Assembly (NCBI GenBank): GCA_937138255.1
Contig: CAKZOU010000026.1
Coordinates: forward strand, 1-42,514
Direction of reading: 5' to 3'
DNA length: 42,514 bases
Source: an uncultured Paracoccaceae bacterium
GTDB taxonomy: Bacteria > Pseudomonadota > Alphaproteobacteria > Rhodobacterales > Rhodobacteraceae
The translations under genes and the position numbers were made by a program. The notes beneath the pieces were generated by a model. It made no database searches. It was not told the origin of the DNA and worked only from the letters and a program-made list of their open reading frames with translations. Positions 26,667 through 34,840 of the stretch are shown here, piece by piece (the stretch's first letter is position 1; every line of letters starts with the position of its first letter).

Positions 26667-27193
26667 CAGGCGATCTCCTCGTCGCGGATTCGCAGGATGT
26701 CTTTAAAAAGCTCAGAGATAGCCTGAAGCAGCATGAGCGCGATGCCAGTGACCATGATGACCTTGATCGGCCAGAGATAGGGCCGCCAGGCGGTCGGGCT
26801 ACGCTCGCCGCCGTATTTGAAGGAATATTGGGTGCTTTCGAGGCCGCCCCAAAGCAAGATGCCGAGATAGAAGATCAGGAAGAGAACGCTGAAGCTGTCG
26901 ACCCAGGCTTTGCGGTGGTTCGATAGCTCGCCATAGACCAGATCCATCCGCACGTTCGAGCCAAGCTGGATCGAATAGGGGCCGCCAAGGATGTAATAGG
27001 CCACCATCGCGAACTGGGCCATTTCAAGGGTCCAGAGCGAGGGGTTGATATCAAACCCCAGATCGCTGCCGACCTTCGAAAAGGTCGACCACAGAAGGAT
27101 CCCCATCATTACGAAGATCCCATACATCACGATGCGCCCTATCCGGCGGTTAAAGCCGTCGACGATCCTGATGTATCCTTTCATCAGCCCCAT
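26666..27193 (-). CDS. dctQ: TRAP transporter small permease (DctQ)
   Basis: A 175-aa four-helix membrane protein, the small subunit that pairs with DctM. Helices are at about residues 18-37, 50-68, 92-112 and 138-158; the RMDLVYGELSNHRKAWVDSF segment after helix 2 is a DctQ hallmark. ATG 27193 has GGGAG seven bases upstream and overlaps the amidohydrolase stop (TGATG). Gene order amidohydrolase-dctQ-dctM-dctP is continuous, so import and catabolism share one transcript. Confidence 0.93.
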   Translation of the reverse strand: MGLMKGYIRIVDGFNRRIGRIVMYGIFVMMGILLWSTFSKVGSDLGFDINPSLWTLEMAQFAMVAYYILGGPYSIQLGSNVRMDLVYGELSNHRKAWVDSFSVLFLIFYLGILLWGGLESTQYSFKYGGERSPTAWRPYLWPIKVIMVTGIALMLLQAISELFKDILRIRDEEIA

Positions 27194-27984
27194 CACGTTG
27201 CTCCCTGTCGCGTGGTGGTTGGAAGGTTGAGCGCCTCGGCAAAGACCGAGGCAAGCATTGCGCCGATCCGGTCTGCGCCGGCCTGATCGGAAACGAGGTC
27301 GTTGCGGACCTCGATCATCACGTTCTCGATGCCGCGCGGAATAGCGTGTTCGCGCAACGTATGTGTGACACCATCTACGGCAGCATAGGGCTGATTCATC
27401 TCGGCGTGCAGCGTTGTTTGAGACAGCGCCGCGGCCAGAACGGATTCGGCCAATTGATCGTCAGCATCATGTAGGACACCGAGTTCGGTCGCGCGTGGGG
27501 CGCCAAACCATGTGGGCGTGAAGGTATGGATCGTGATGAGCGCGGGCCTTGCGGTAAATCCGTCGAGGGTCGAGGCGACAAGTTGACGGAACGGATCATA
27601 GATCTCGCGCGTCCGTGTTGCCCGATCTGCGTCGCTCAGGTTGCGGTTGCCCGGAACTTCGATCGTCTCGGATTTCTCCGGAAAAGCCGAGGCGGCGCTG
27701 GGCGGGCGGTTGCAATCGTAAACAAGCCGCGAGACGCGCGAATGAACCAGCGGAGCATCCAGAAGGTCGGCGATATGCATGGCCATGTCGATGGCGCCGA
27801 TGTCCCAGACCGCGTGGCTAAGCCTGTCGGCCGCTGTGAGGCCGAGATCGGACAGCGAAGCGGGGATGAACGAGCTCGCGTGTTCGCAGACAAGAAGCGC
27901 CGGCGCCCGCCCGTCCGCACGGTAGACCGCGGCGGCGGGGCCCTCTTCGGGGGCAAGAATGGAGGCGGCAGCAGGGCTTTTCAT
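27193..27984 (-). CDS. N-formylglutamate amidohydrolase family protein
   Basis: A 263-aa zinc-dependent amidase of the FGase family. Typical segments are LLVCEHASSFIPASL (metal-binding His), HAVWDIGAIDMAMHIADLL, SRLVYDCNRPP, ITIHTFTPTWFGAPR and IENVMIEVRNDLV. Classic members remove formate from N-formylglutamate in histidine breakdown, but no hut genes are here. In this operon it may instead cleave a gamma-glutamyl or other N-acyl intermediate. It is the first gene of the minus-strand operon, divergent from rpiR across 98 bp. Confidence 0.88.
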   Translation of the reverse strand: MKSPAAASILAPEEGPAAAVYRADGRAPALLVCEHASSFIPASLSDLGLTAADRLSHAVWDIGAIDMAMHIADLLDAPLVHSRVSRLVYDCNRPPSAASAFPEKSETIEVPGNRNLSDADRATRTREIYDPFRQLVASTLDGFTARPALITIHTFTPTWFGAPRATELGVLHDADDQLAESVLAAALSQTTLHAEMNQPYAAVDGVTHTLREHAIPRGIENVMIEVRNDLVSDQAGADRIGAMLASVFAEALNLPTTTRQGAT

Positions 27985-28053
27985 AGAAGCATTAGCTACA
28001 GCCCATTTTCACCTGTCAAGAAATTTTCGTAGACGATGCTTCGGAGTGAGACT

Positions 28054-28077
28054 ACTCTGTAGAGAAAATTACAGAGT
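28054..28077. promoter_or_regulatory. Inverted repeat, likely RpiR operator
   Basis: A perfect palindrome, ACTCTGTA (28054-28061), 8 bases, TACAGAGT (28070-28077), in the 98-bp divergent gap between the amidohydrolase operon and rpiR. The TGTA-N8-TACA core resembles sites of RpiR-family regulators. The right arm ends six bases before the rpiR ATG, covering where a ribosome would land, which suggests autoregulation as well as control of the divergent operon. Confidence 0.65.
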
Positions 28078-28082
28078 GCACC

Positions 28083-28958
28083 ATGAAGCCGCGCAACCAC
28101 CGCATCGTCAAAGAGATCATTCAGGATAACACCGGTGCTCTGACACCGGCCGAACGGCAGCTGGCCGACGTTCTTTTGCGCGATTATCCGATTGCCGGGC
28201 TGCAATCTATTACCAAGCTGGCGGCGGTCGCCGGTGTCTCGACCCCCACCGTGATCCGCATGGCGCGCAAGCTTGGGTTTGACGGGTTTCCCGAGTTTCA
28301 GGGCGCATTGCGCGAAGAGGCTTCGGCGCAAATCAAGAAGCCGATCCGCAAGCGCGATGGTTGGCTCGCCAACCGGTCAGATTCCCCCGCTTTTCGCGAT
28401 TTTGCCGAAGCCGTGTTTGACAACCTCCAGCACACGATCGAACGGCTTGATCCCGCGACCTTTAACGCTGTGGCCGAAATCCTCGCCGACCCCTCTCGTG
28501 CAGTCTATCTTTCGGGCGGGCGCATCACCCGCTCGAACGCGGACTATCTGTTCAACCATCTTCAGATCATCCGTCCCAACGTCACGCTGCTTGCGCAATC
28601 GCCCAACGTCTGGCCGCAGTATCTTCTCGATATGAACGCGGGCTCGGTTCTGATCCTCTTTGATATCCGCCGCTACGAATCCGAGCTTGCCAAGCTTGCC
28701 AAGCTTGCAAAAGAGCAGGGGACCACGATTATCCTCTTCACCGATCAGTGGGGCTCGCCTGTGGGCAAGATCGCGAACCATACGTTCAATGCGATGGTCG
28801 AGGTTCCCTCGAGTTGGGATTCGACCATCGCCATCAACCTCATTTCCGAGGCCTTGATCGCCGATGTGCAATCGCGCGACTGGGAAGAGTCGCGCGAGCG
28901 GATCGAGAAGCTGGAAGAGATTTTCCGCTCGACGCGGATCTTCCGAAAATCGCCTTAG
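28083..28958 (+). CDS. RpiR family transcriptional regulator
   Basis: A 291-aa regulator with an N-terminal RpiR helix-turn-helix (about residues 1-80: LTPAERQLADVLLRDYPIAGLQSITKLAAVAGVSTPTVIRMARKLGFDGFPEFQ in outline) and a C-terminal SIS sugar-phosphate-binding domain (about 115-270: AVYLSGGRITRSNADYLFNHL, VLILFDIRRYE, TTIILFTDQWGSPVGKIANHTF). In the roseobacter group this architecture often governs uptake and breakdown of organic nitrogen or sugar-derived compounds. It is divergent from the TRAP/ligase operon and has a palindrome overlapping its leader. An AAGCTTGCC repeat at 28684-28709 encodes Leu-Ala-Lys three times. It is convergent with the class V gene, overlapping by four bases. Confidence 0.93.
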   Translation: MKPRNHRIVKEIIQDNTGALTPAERQLADVLLRDYPIAGLQSITKLAAVAGVSTPTVIRMARKLGFDGFPEFQGALREEASAQIKKPIRKRDGWLANRSDSPAFRDFAEAVFDNLQHTIERLDPATFNAVAEILADPSRAVYLSGGRITRSNADYLFNHLQIIRPNVTLLAQSPNVWPQYLLDMNAGSVLILFDIRRYESELAKLAKLAKEQGTTIILFTDQWGSPVGKIANHTFNAMVEVPSSWDSTIAINLISEALIADVQSRDWEESRERIEKLEEIFRSTRIFRKSP

Positions 28959-28971
28959 GCGTAGGCGATTT
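28947..28971. terminator. Hairpin across two convergent stop codons
   Basis: An 8-bp stem, AAATCGCC (28947-28954) and GGCGATTT (28964-28971), with the rpiR and class V stop codons in its loop. A bidirectional element could end both transcripts although it partly lies in coding sequence. It has short T/A runs on both sides. Confidence 0.5.
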
Positions 28972-30208
28972 CCTGCATCGCGGCGAGGAACTTGGCCACT
29001 TCGGCCTCGCTGTTGTAGTGGCACATCGAGACGCGGATGCAGCTATCAAGGCCCATCGGGTCAAGGATATTGCCGGAATAGTGGTCGGCCTTGCGGGTAT
29101 GCACGCGCACGCCCTTGAGGCGCAGCGCCTCGACGATCCCGGTCGAGGCCTTGCCCTTGATGGCGAAGGAAACGAGCCCCTCGCGCGCGGGATTATCCAC
29201 GCCGCCAACGATGATCACCTCGGGCAGATCGGCAAGGCCCTTGAGGTTGCCATAGCCGTGCAGCATCGCGTTGGTCAGCCGCGCCTCGTGGGCATGGATC
29301 GCCTCGCCCGCGGCGCGAATGCGCTCGCGGCGGTCGGTGCTGTCGGTCACTTGGGCGCCGAGCCATTCGAAATAGCTCACGACGTCCGAGAAGGCCGCAT
29401 AGGCGCCGGTATCGCGGGTGCCCATCTCCCAAGGTCCGCCGGGGGCGTTGAGAAGATGGTTGTGCGGAAGCTTGGCAAGCCGGTCGGAGACCCAGGCCAC
29501 GCCATAGCCGTGCCGCGAAAAGACCTTGTAGGGCGAGATCACATAGCCGTCGATGCCATAGCTTTCGATATCGAGGCGGCCGTGGGCGGCGTGCTGGATG
29601 CCGTCAACGATAATCAGGCAATCGGGCGCGACCTTGCGGATCGCTTTCGAAATCGCGGCCACATCGACACCCATTCCAGTGACGGGCGAGGTATGCAGGA
29701 TCGTGGCGACAACGGTGTCGGGGGTGATCTCGGGCAGGTAATGCTCGGCGGTGACGATGCCGTTCTCAACGTCATGCGGCACGACCACATAGGGCTTGCC
29801 CGCGATCTTGGCCCAACGGTCGCAGGCGCTGCGCGAGGCGGGGTGTTCGAGCGTCGAGCCAAGGACGCGACCTTGCGGCGCGGCGAGGATGGCGGCGCTG
29901 ATCAGGCGGAAGAGAAGCTCGGTCCCGCTTTCGCCGACAAAGAACGATCCCTTCGGCGCGCCAAAGAGAACCCGCATATCCTCTTTCGACTGGTCGATGA
30001 TCGCCTGAAGCGCCTTGGCTGCGGGGTTGTCGCGGCCCTGATTGTCGGGGATCGCGGCAAATTTGGCCGAGGTCTCGACCACCGAATTCAGCGTCAACGC
30101 GCCGCCTGCGTTCTCAAAGAACACCCGCTCGCCCTCGAAGGGGCAGGTATCCACATGGGCGAAACGGGCGCGGATTTCGGAAAGAAGCTCGGGCGAGATA
30201 TCGTGCAT
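28955..30208 (-). CDS. Class V aminotransferase/cysteine desulfurase-like PLP enzyme
   Basis: A 417-aa fold-type I PLP enzyme of the class V family. The lysine that binds PLP is in VISPYKVFSRHGYGVAWVS, the preceding aspartate-glutamine segment is CLIIVDGIQHAAHGRLDI, and the N-terminal motif is VFFENAGGALT. Such proteins are often named cysteine desulfurase-like, but the family also includes lyases and aminotransferases, and no Fe-S assembly genes are near. ATG 30208 gives MHDISPELLSE; it starts 25 bp after the TRAP permease gene. It probably acts on the compound imported by that transporter. Confidence 0.88.
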   Translation of the reverse strand: MHDISPELLSEIRARFAHVDTCPFEGERVFFENAGGALTLNSVVETSAKFAAIPDNQGRDNPAAKALQAIIDQSKEDMRVLFGAPKGSFFVGESGTELLFRLISAAILAAPQGRVLGSTLEHPASRSACDRWAKIAGKPYVVVPHDVENGIVTAEHYLPEITPDTVVATILHTSPVTGMGVDVAAISKAIRKVAPDCLIIVDGIQHAAHGRLDIESYGIDGYVISPYKVFSRHGYGVAWVSDRLAKLPHNHLLNAPGGPWEMGTRDTGAYAAFSDVVSYFEWLGAQVTDSTDRRERIRAAGEAIHAHEARLTNAMLHGYGNLKGLADLPEVIIVGGVDNPAREGLVSFAIKGKASTGIVEALRLKGVRVHTRKADHYSGNILDPMGLDSCIRVSMCHYNSEAEVAKFLAAMQEIAYA

Positions 30209-30233
30209 TTTTGGCGAGGTCCGTGATTGGCGG

Positions 30234-32198
30234 TTAGGAAGCGGTCCTGCGCCCGGCCGACCAGTTGAGGCCGAGGACACCGAGCATCACGATCACTCCG
30301 ACGAGTTCCAAGCGGAAATCCGGCCAGAACACAAGCACAATAGCGGGCGCCAGAAGCACGCGGAGTGCGACAGACAGCGCCGCGAAGAGGAAGCCCTCGA
30401 GCATGGCCGCGAAAGCCACCAGCGCGATGATCGCGAGGAAGCCGTTCCACAGGACATAGTGCAGTGGCCCGCCAAGAATGATCGAGTCGTTGAACACCAT
30501 GAAAAGCGGGATGAGGTAGAGACCCTTGGCATATTTCCACGCCTGGAAACTCGTCTCCATCGGCTTTGATCCCGAAATGGCCGATGCCGCAAAACCGGCC
30601 AAAGCCACAGGTGGCGTCACGTTGGAATCCTGCGAATACCAGAAGACGACGAGATGCGCGATCAGAAGCGGCACGCCGAATTCCTGCGTCAGCGCGGGGC
30701 CGACGAGGATGATGAGGACGATATAGGCGGCCGTCACCGGAAGGCCCATGCCGAGGATCAGGCTGGCGAGGATCACGAGGAGAAGCGCCAGAACGATGTT
30801 GCCGCCCGAGAAGGCGAGCATCATCGCCGAGAATTTGAGGCCAAGGCCGGTGAGGCCGACGACGCCGACGATGATCCCCGCCACCGCGCAGGCCATCGAC
30901 ACGGCCACAGCATTGCGGGCGCCAAGCTCGAGCGCAGAGAGGTTGAGCTTTGCCGCGCTGACCATCATGGCCGCGAAGGCTTTGCCGCTCGGGCCTTCTG
31001 CAAGAAACCGCATAAACGCCCGCAGGCCGGCCGCAGCTAGGATCGAGAGCACGGCATAGAAGCCCACGCGCATGGGCGAATAGCCGACGACAAGGAACAC
31101 GACGAGCGCGATGAGCGGCAAAAGGAAATGCCAGCCATCGGCCATCACTTCGCGAACCTTGGGAAGCTCGGAAGCCGGAAGCCCTTTCATGCCCAGTTTG
31201 ACCGCCGCGATGTGAACCAGAAGGTAGACCGAGCCGAAATAGAGGAAGGCGGGGAAGATCGAAATCAGCACGATCTGCGAATACGGCACCTGCGTGAATT
31301 CACTCATCAGGAACGCACCTGCGCCCATCAAGGGTGGCATGATCTGCCCGCCGGTCGAAGCGGCGGCTTCGATGCCACCCGCCTGCGCGGGCCGATAGCC
31401 GAGCTTTTTCATCAAAGGGATCGTGAAAGCGCCCGTGGTGACAACGTTGGCAATGGCCGAGCCAGAGATCGAGCCCATGCCCGCGGAGGCCACGACAGCC
31501 GCCTTGGCCGGGCCGCCGCGCTGGCGGCCGGTGGCGGCATAGGCGAGGTCGATGAAGAATTTGCCCGCGCCGGTCGCCTCGAGATAGGCGCCGAAGAGGA
31601 CGAAGACGAAGATGAAGGTCGAGGCGACGCCCAAGGGAATGCCGAAGATACCCTCGGCGCCAAGCGTCAGCTGGCTCGCCGCGCGCTCGATGGAATAGCC
31701 GCGGTGATTGAGGATGCCGGGCATGAAATCGGCCAGCCACGGCAGCTCGCCCCGCGATCCGGCAAATGCATAGGCCACGAAAACAGCACCGATGATTGTC
31801 ATCACCCCACCAACGCTGCGGCGCGCACCCTCCAAGACGACGATCACGGTCATGATCCCGATCCAGACGTCGATCTGGCGGGGGAAGATCGCGTTGGCGA
31901 TCGTGTCGATGTTGAGCGGCACCCAGAGGCCGACCACGACCGATGCAACGATCAGCGCCGCATCCAGAAGCCAGCCGGGCCAGCGCCAAGGCCCCTTGAG
32001 ATCAAGCGGGTGGATCAGGAAACACAGAACGAGAATGAAACCGAGGTGAATCGGGCGCTGATAGAACAGGCCAAGCGGCTTGATGCCGGCGGCGTAAAGC
32101 TGAAACAGCGAGAGCGCGATGCCGATGATCGTGATCAGCCGCAGGATCAGCTTGGGCGTATCGGGCTTGATGGGCTGTTCGATGGCGATGTCGGTCAT
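30234..32198 (-). CDS. TRAP transporter fused permease (TAXI type)
   Basis: A 654-aa membrane protein in which the small (4-helix) and large (12-helix) TRAP subunits are fused, as usual in TAXI systems. N-terminal helices (about 20-160) correspond to DctQ; the rest is DctM-like, including ASTFIFVFVLFGAYLEATGAGKFFIDLA, AAVVASAGMGSISGSAIANVVTTGAFTIPLMKKLGYRPAQAGGIEAAASTGGQIMPPLMGAGAFLM in outline, and ILGMGLPVTAAYIVL. The gene follows the DUF1850 gene by one base. Substrates of TAXI systems are mostly unknown (some take C4 or C5 acids such as glutamate). Confidence 0.94.
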   Translation of the reverse strand: MTDIAIEQPIKPDTPKLILRLITIIGIALSLFQLYAAGIKPLGLFYQRPIHLGFILVLCFLIHPLDLKGPWRWPGWLLDAALIVASVVVGLWVPLNIDTIANAIFPRQIDVWIGIMTVIVVLEGARRSVGGVMTIIGAVFVAYAFAGSRGELPWLADFMPGILNHRGYSIERAASQLTLGAEGIFGIPLGVASTFIFVFVLFGAYLEATGAGKFFIDLAYAATGRQRGGPAKAAVVASAGMGSISGSAIANVVTTGAFTIPLMKKLGYRPAQAGGIEAAASTGGQIMPPLMGAGAFLMSEFTQVPYSQIVLISIFPAFLYFGSVYLLVHIAAVKLGMKGLPASELPKVREVMADGWHFLLPLIALVVFLVVGYSPMRVGFYAVLSILAAAGLRAFMRFLAEGPSGKAFAAMMVSAAKLNLSALELGARNAVAVSMACAVAGIIVGVVGLTGLGLKFSAMMLAFSGGNIVLALLLVILASLILGMGLPVTAAYIVLIILVGPALTQEFGVPLLIAHLVVFWYSQDSNVTPPVALAGFAASAISGSKPMETSFQAWKYAKGLYLIPLFMVFNDSIILGGPLHYVLWNGFLAIIALVAFAAMLEGFLFAALSVALRVLLAPAIVLVFWPDFRLELVGVIVMLGVLGLNWSAGRRTAS

Positions 32199-32199
32199 G

Positions 32200-32661
32200 T
32201 CAGTCGTCCGGAATAAGCGCGATTGTCACGCGGTCGTGGTAGGCGGCGGCGGAAAGCGAGGCCTCGGCGGTGGCGGTGGTGATCCGATGATCGACCTTCG
32301 CGCTTCCGGGCCGCAAGATATAGGCGTTGCCGGGAACCGGCTCATTCAGATCGACAATCCAATAGCCGCCCATCCCGTCGGAAAGCTGGATGCCGCGGCC
32401 GGGGATATGATCGAGGCCAGCGGCGAAATCGGGAAGGTGGGATCGGTCAAGAACCATCAGGCCGCCTTGATTGAGATAGCAGTCCGAAACCTCGAACCCC
32501 TGCACCGAATGCCGCCAGTTGATACACCATCCCTCGCCTTCGGGGATGTGGAAGCGGGCGATCACGACACCGTCGGTTCGGGTGGCGATCAGGGTCTCGG
32601 CGAATGCTGGGGAAAGAGAAAGGAGGAGCGCGGTCAGCGCTCCTCCAAAGGCTACCCTCAC
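32200..32661 (-). CDS. DUF1850 protein
   Basis: A 153-aa protein with a signal peptide (VAFGGALTALLLSLSPAFA, cut near AFAET), then a small beta-rich domain with INWRHSVQGFEVSDCYLNQGGLMVLD, a DUF1850 hallmark. DUF1850 proteins are nearly always encoded beside fused TAXI-TRAP permeases, and their job is not known; an accessory periplasmic or membrane-attached role is a guess. It starts at GTG 32661 and overlaps the binding-protein stop by four bases, indicating coupled translation. Confidence 0.88.
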   Translation of the reverse strand: MRVAFGGALTALLLSLSPAFAETLIATRTDGVVIARFHIPEGEGWCINWRHSVQGFEVSDCYLNQGGLMVLDRSHLPDFAAGLDHIPGRGIQLSDGMGGYWIVDLNEPVPGNAYILRPGSAKVDHRITTATAEASLSAAAYHDRVTIALIPDD

Positions 32662-33617
32662 GGGCGCAGACGGTCGGGGATCGCAACCCCGATCTCTTCA
32701 TAGTAGCGGATCGAGCCCGGATGCAGCGGGATCGGCGTCGCGTCCATGGTGAACTCGATCGTCGTCTGGTTGGCCGCCGGATGGACAGCCTGCAGCTCGG
32801 CGATGTTTTCGAACATGGCCTTGGTGATCGCATAGGCCAGATCGTCCGACATATCGGCCGAAGCGACGAGCACGTTCGGCACGCCGAGGACGTTCACCGC
32901 GTTGTCGACACCCTGATAGAGGCCGCCCGGCAGGCTGGTGGCTGCAAACAGAGGCTCGGCAGCGCGGGCCGCGGCGATCTCGTCGGCGCTCAACTCGATC
33001 ATGACGATCGAATTTGTGGTCGCGAGGTTGAGGATCGACGAGGTCGGCGCACCGACGCTCCAGAAGCCCGCGTCGATATCGCCGTTGGCCAGCGCATCTG
33101 CGGTTTCGTTGAAGTTCAGACGTTGCTCGTCCATGTCGTCATAGGAAATGCCGACAGCGCCGAGAATGGCGTTGGCATTGACCTCGGTACCCGAACCCGG
33201 CGCACCGATCGAAACGCGCTTGCCCTTGAGATCGGCGATCGAGGTGATGCCGCTGTCGGCAAGGGTCACGATCTGGACCATGTTGGCATAGAGCGAGGCG
33301 ATGCCGCGGATCATCGAGAGGGGCTGGCCTTCGAAGCGGCCGGTGCCCGACTGGGCCTGATAGACGGTATCGGCAAGTCCGATGGCGAGGTCGGCGTCAC
33401 CGGTGGCGACGAGGCCCATGTTCTCGACCGAGGCGCCGGTGACTTCGGCAGTGGCCGAGTAGCCCTCGATATGACGGTTGATGATCTCTGCAAGGCCGCC
33501 GCCCATAGGATAGTAGACGCCGCCGGTTCCACCGGTCGCGATGGAAAGTTGCTCTTCCGCAAGCGCCGGGCCGGCCATAAGCACGGCCGAGGCCGCAAGT
33601 GCCTTGAATAGTTTCAT
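32658..33617 (-). CDS. TAXI family TRAP substrate-binding protein
   Basis: A 319-aa periplasmic binding protein. Signal peptide MKLFKALAASAVLMAGPALA, then the TAXI motif SIATGGTGGVYYPMGGGLAEIINRH, VENMGLVATGDADLAIGLADTVYQA and LKGKRVSIGAPGSGTEVNA. ATG 33617 has GGGAGG about five bases upstream. First gene of the TAXI operon (binding protein, DUF1850, fused permease, class V enzyme). The GxxGG motif near the start of the mature protein is what separates TAXI from DctP binders. Ligand unknown. Confidence 0.93.
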   Translation of the reverse strand: MKLFKALAASAVLMAGPALAEEQLSIATGGTGGVYYPMGGGLAEIINRHIEGYSATAEVTGASVENMGLVATGDADLAIGLADTVYQAQSGTGRFEGQPLSMIRGIASLYANMVQIVTLADSGITSIADLKGKRVSIGAPGSGTEVNANAILGAVGISYDDMDEQRLNFNETADALANGDIDAGFWSVGAPTSSILNLATTNSIVMIELSADEIAAARAAEPLFAATSLPGGLYQGVDNAVNVLGVPNVLVASADMSDDLAYAITKAMFENIAELQAVHPAANQTTIEFTMDATPIPLHPGSIRYYEEIGVAIPDRLRP

Positions 33618-33856
33618 GATGTCCTCCCAAGTTTGACGAGGGTAGTCTTGGGCAAAATGCCGCTGGGTCAACCGAAAATCTCGGCGGGGAGGGGAAATAG
33701 GCTATATGCCGGAAGTACTTGCCATTTTTCGCGGCGAGCCTGCGCGTGGAGGCGGCGCAGGCGGGCGCTATGTGCGGATTTCCGCATGGTTGCTGTGGGC
33801 CTCCGCCGAGTCCGGTGGTATGAGCAAGCGGACAGGCACGAAGGAGAGCGACGCAG

Positions 33857-34711
33857 ATGCAGGAACCGAAGATCAGGGTTGCGATATTCAGCTATAACCG
33901 GCCAGAACATCTGGCGAACCTTCTGACCTCTATTCGTGATCTTTGGCCGCAGGCTGATGTTGTTGTCTATGATGACAACAGCACTCATCGGGGAATGAAG
34001 TCGGTGCTTGAGTCCTGTGGTTTTCCGGTTCGAACCGGTCCCGGGGGAAGCGGTCGACATGGGGGCCTATATTCAAACATGCAGCAAGCCTACGAAGAGT
34101 CTATGGCCGAGGGGTTTGAGTATCTTCTGACGCTTCAGGACGACATGCAGCTGGTCCGACCGGTGACGGAGGAGCTTTTGGGGAAGTACTTTCAGGACTT
34201 TGGCAGGGACCAAGCCCTCACACAGATTGAGCCCCGGTTTGCGAAGACCCCACTCAAGCGACGAAAGAAATCAAAGACGTCGGGCAGCAGCAGCCAAAAC
34301 AAGCCGATAGCTTTCAAGGCATATCTTGATGTCGGAATATTCAAGATCAGCCGCCTAAGCCGTTTGGGTTGGTCTTTCAACGTCGAGGGAAGCCAGATCA
34401 TTTCGGGCGAACAGACGCTTTCCATACGAGCTGCCAAACTGGGGATGAAAAAGGGCGATCCCGCTACCCCGTTTGTAATGCACCTTCCGTTTCCGCACCT
34501 CTACCGGCACCGGGTGAGATTGCCGCGACTTTCGGGGTTGAGCCGCAAAATCTTTCGATTTGAGTATATGTCGCCCGGGGATATCGAGCGAATGGATCGC
34601 AGACCGGCTGGAACCCCCGCCTACTGGCGTAAGTATCTTAGGATTGACGGGGCGACGTGGTTCGATCGCTTGCTGTTGTCGGGCAAAGACGATTCAAAGA
34701 TTCTTGCCTGA
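33857..34711 (+). CDS. Lone GT-A glycosyltransferase-like protein
   Basis: A 284-aa protein with a GT2-like nucleotide-sugar domain: VAIFSYNRPEHLANLLTSI, VVVYDDNSTHRG, and LLTLQDDMQLV, whose QDD is at the usual DxD position (about residues 95-97). The later part is basic and contains KRRKKSKTSGSSSQNK (about 135-150). AAGGAGAG lies nine bases before the ATG. It stands alone between divergent and convergent neighbours, away from the main glycan locus, so it may be an accessory sugar-transfer gene or an import. Codon use looks a little less G+C-rich than its neighbours. Confidence 0.75.
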   Translation: MQEPKIRVAIFSYNRPEHLANLLTSIRDLWPQADVVVYDDNSTHRGMKSVLESCGFPVRTGPGGSGRHGGLYSNMQQAYEESMAEGFEYLLTLQDDMQLVRPVTEELLGKYFQDFGRDQALTQIEPRFAKTPLKRRKKSKTSGSSSQNKPIAFKAYLDVGIFKISRLSRLGWSFNVEGSQIISGEQTLSIRAAKLGMKKGDPATPFVMHLPFPHLYRHRVRLPRLSGLSRKIFRFEYMSPGDIERMDRRPAGTPAYWRKYLRIDGATWFDRLLLSGKDDSKILA

Positions 34712-34840
34712 ACTTGATGCGAACAAGGTCTTTTTCCGTATCAATAGCTGACGTTTGGGCAAGGAAAGTCTCGGAAACCTGGTTCGGGCCGGAATGAATA
34801 GACAAACCTGTACAACGCAGCTGGGCAACTTCGCTGGGCG

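Noticed and set aside
27193-27984. Histidine utilisation (hut) locus
   Set aside because: The N-formylglutamate amidohydrolase-like gene has no hutH, hutU, hutI or hutF beside it; the operon holds a TRAP transporter and dehydrogenases instead.
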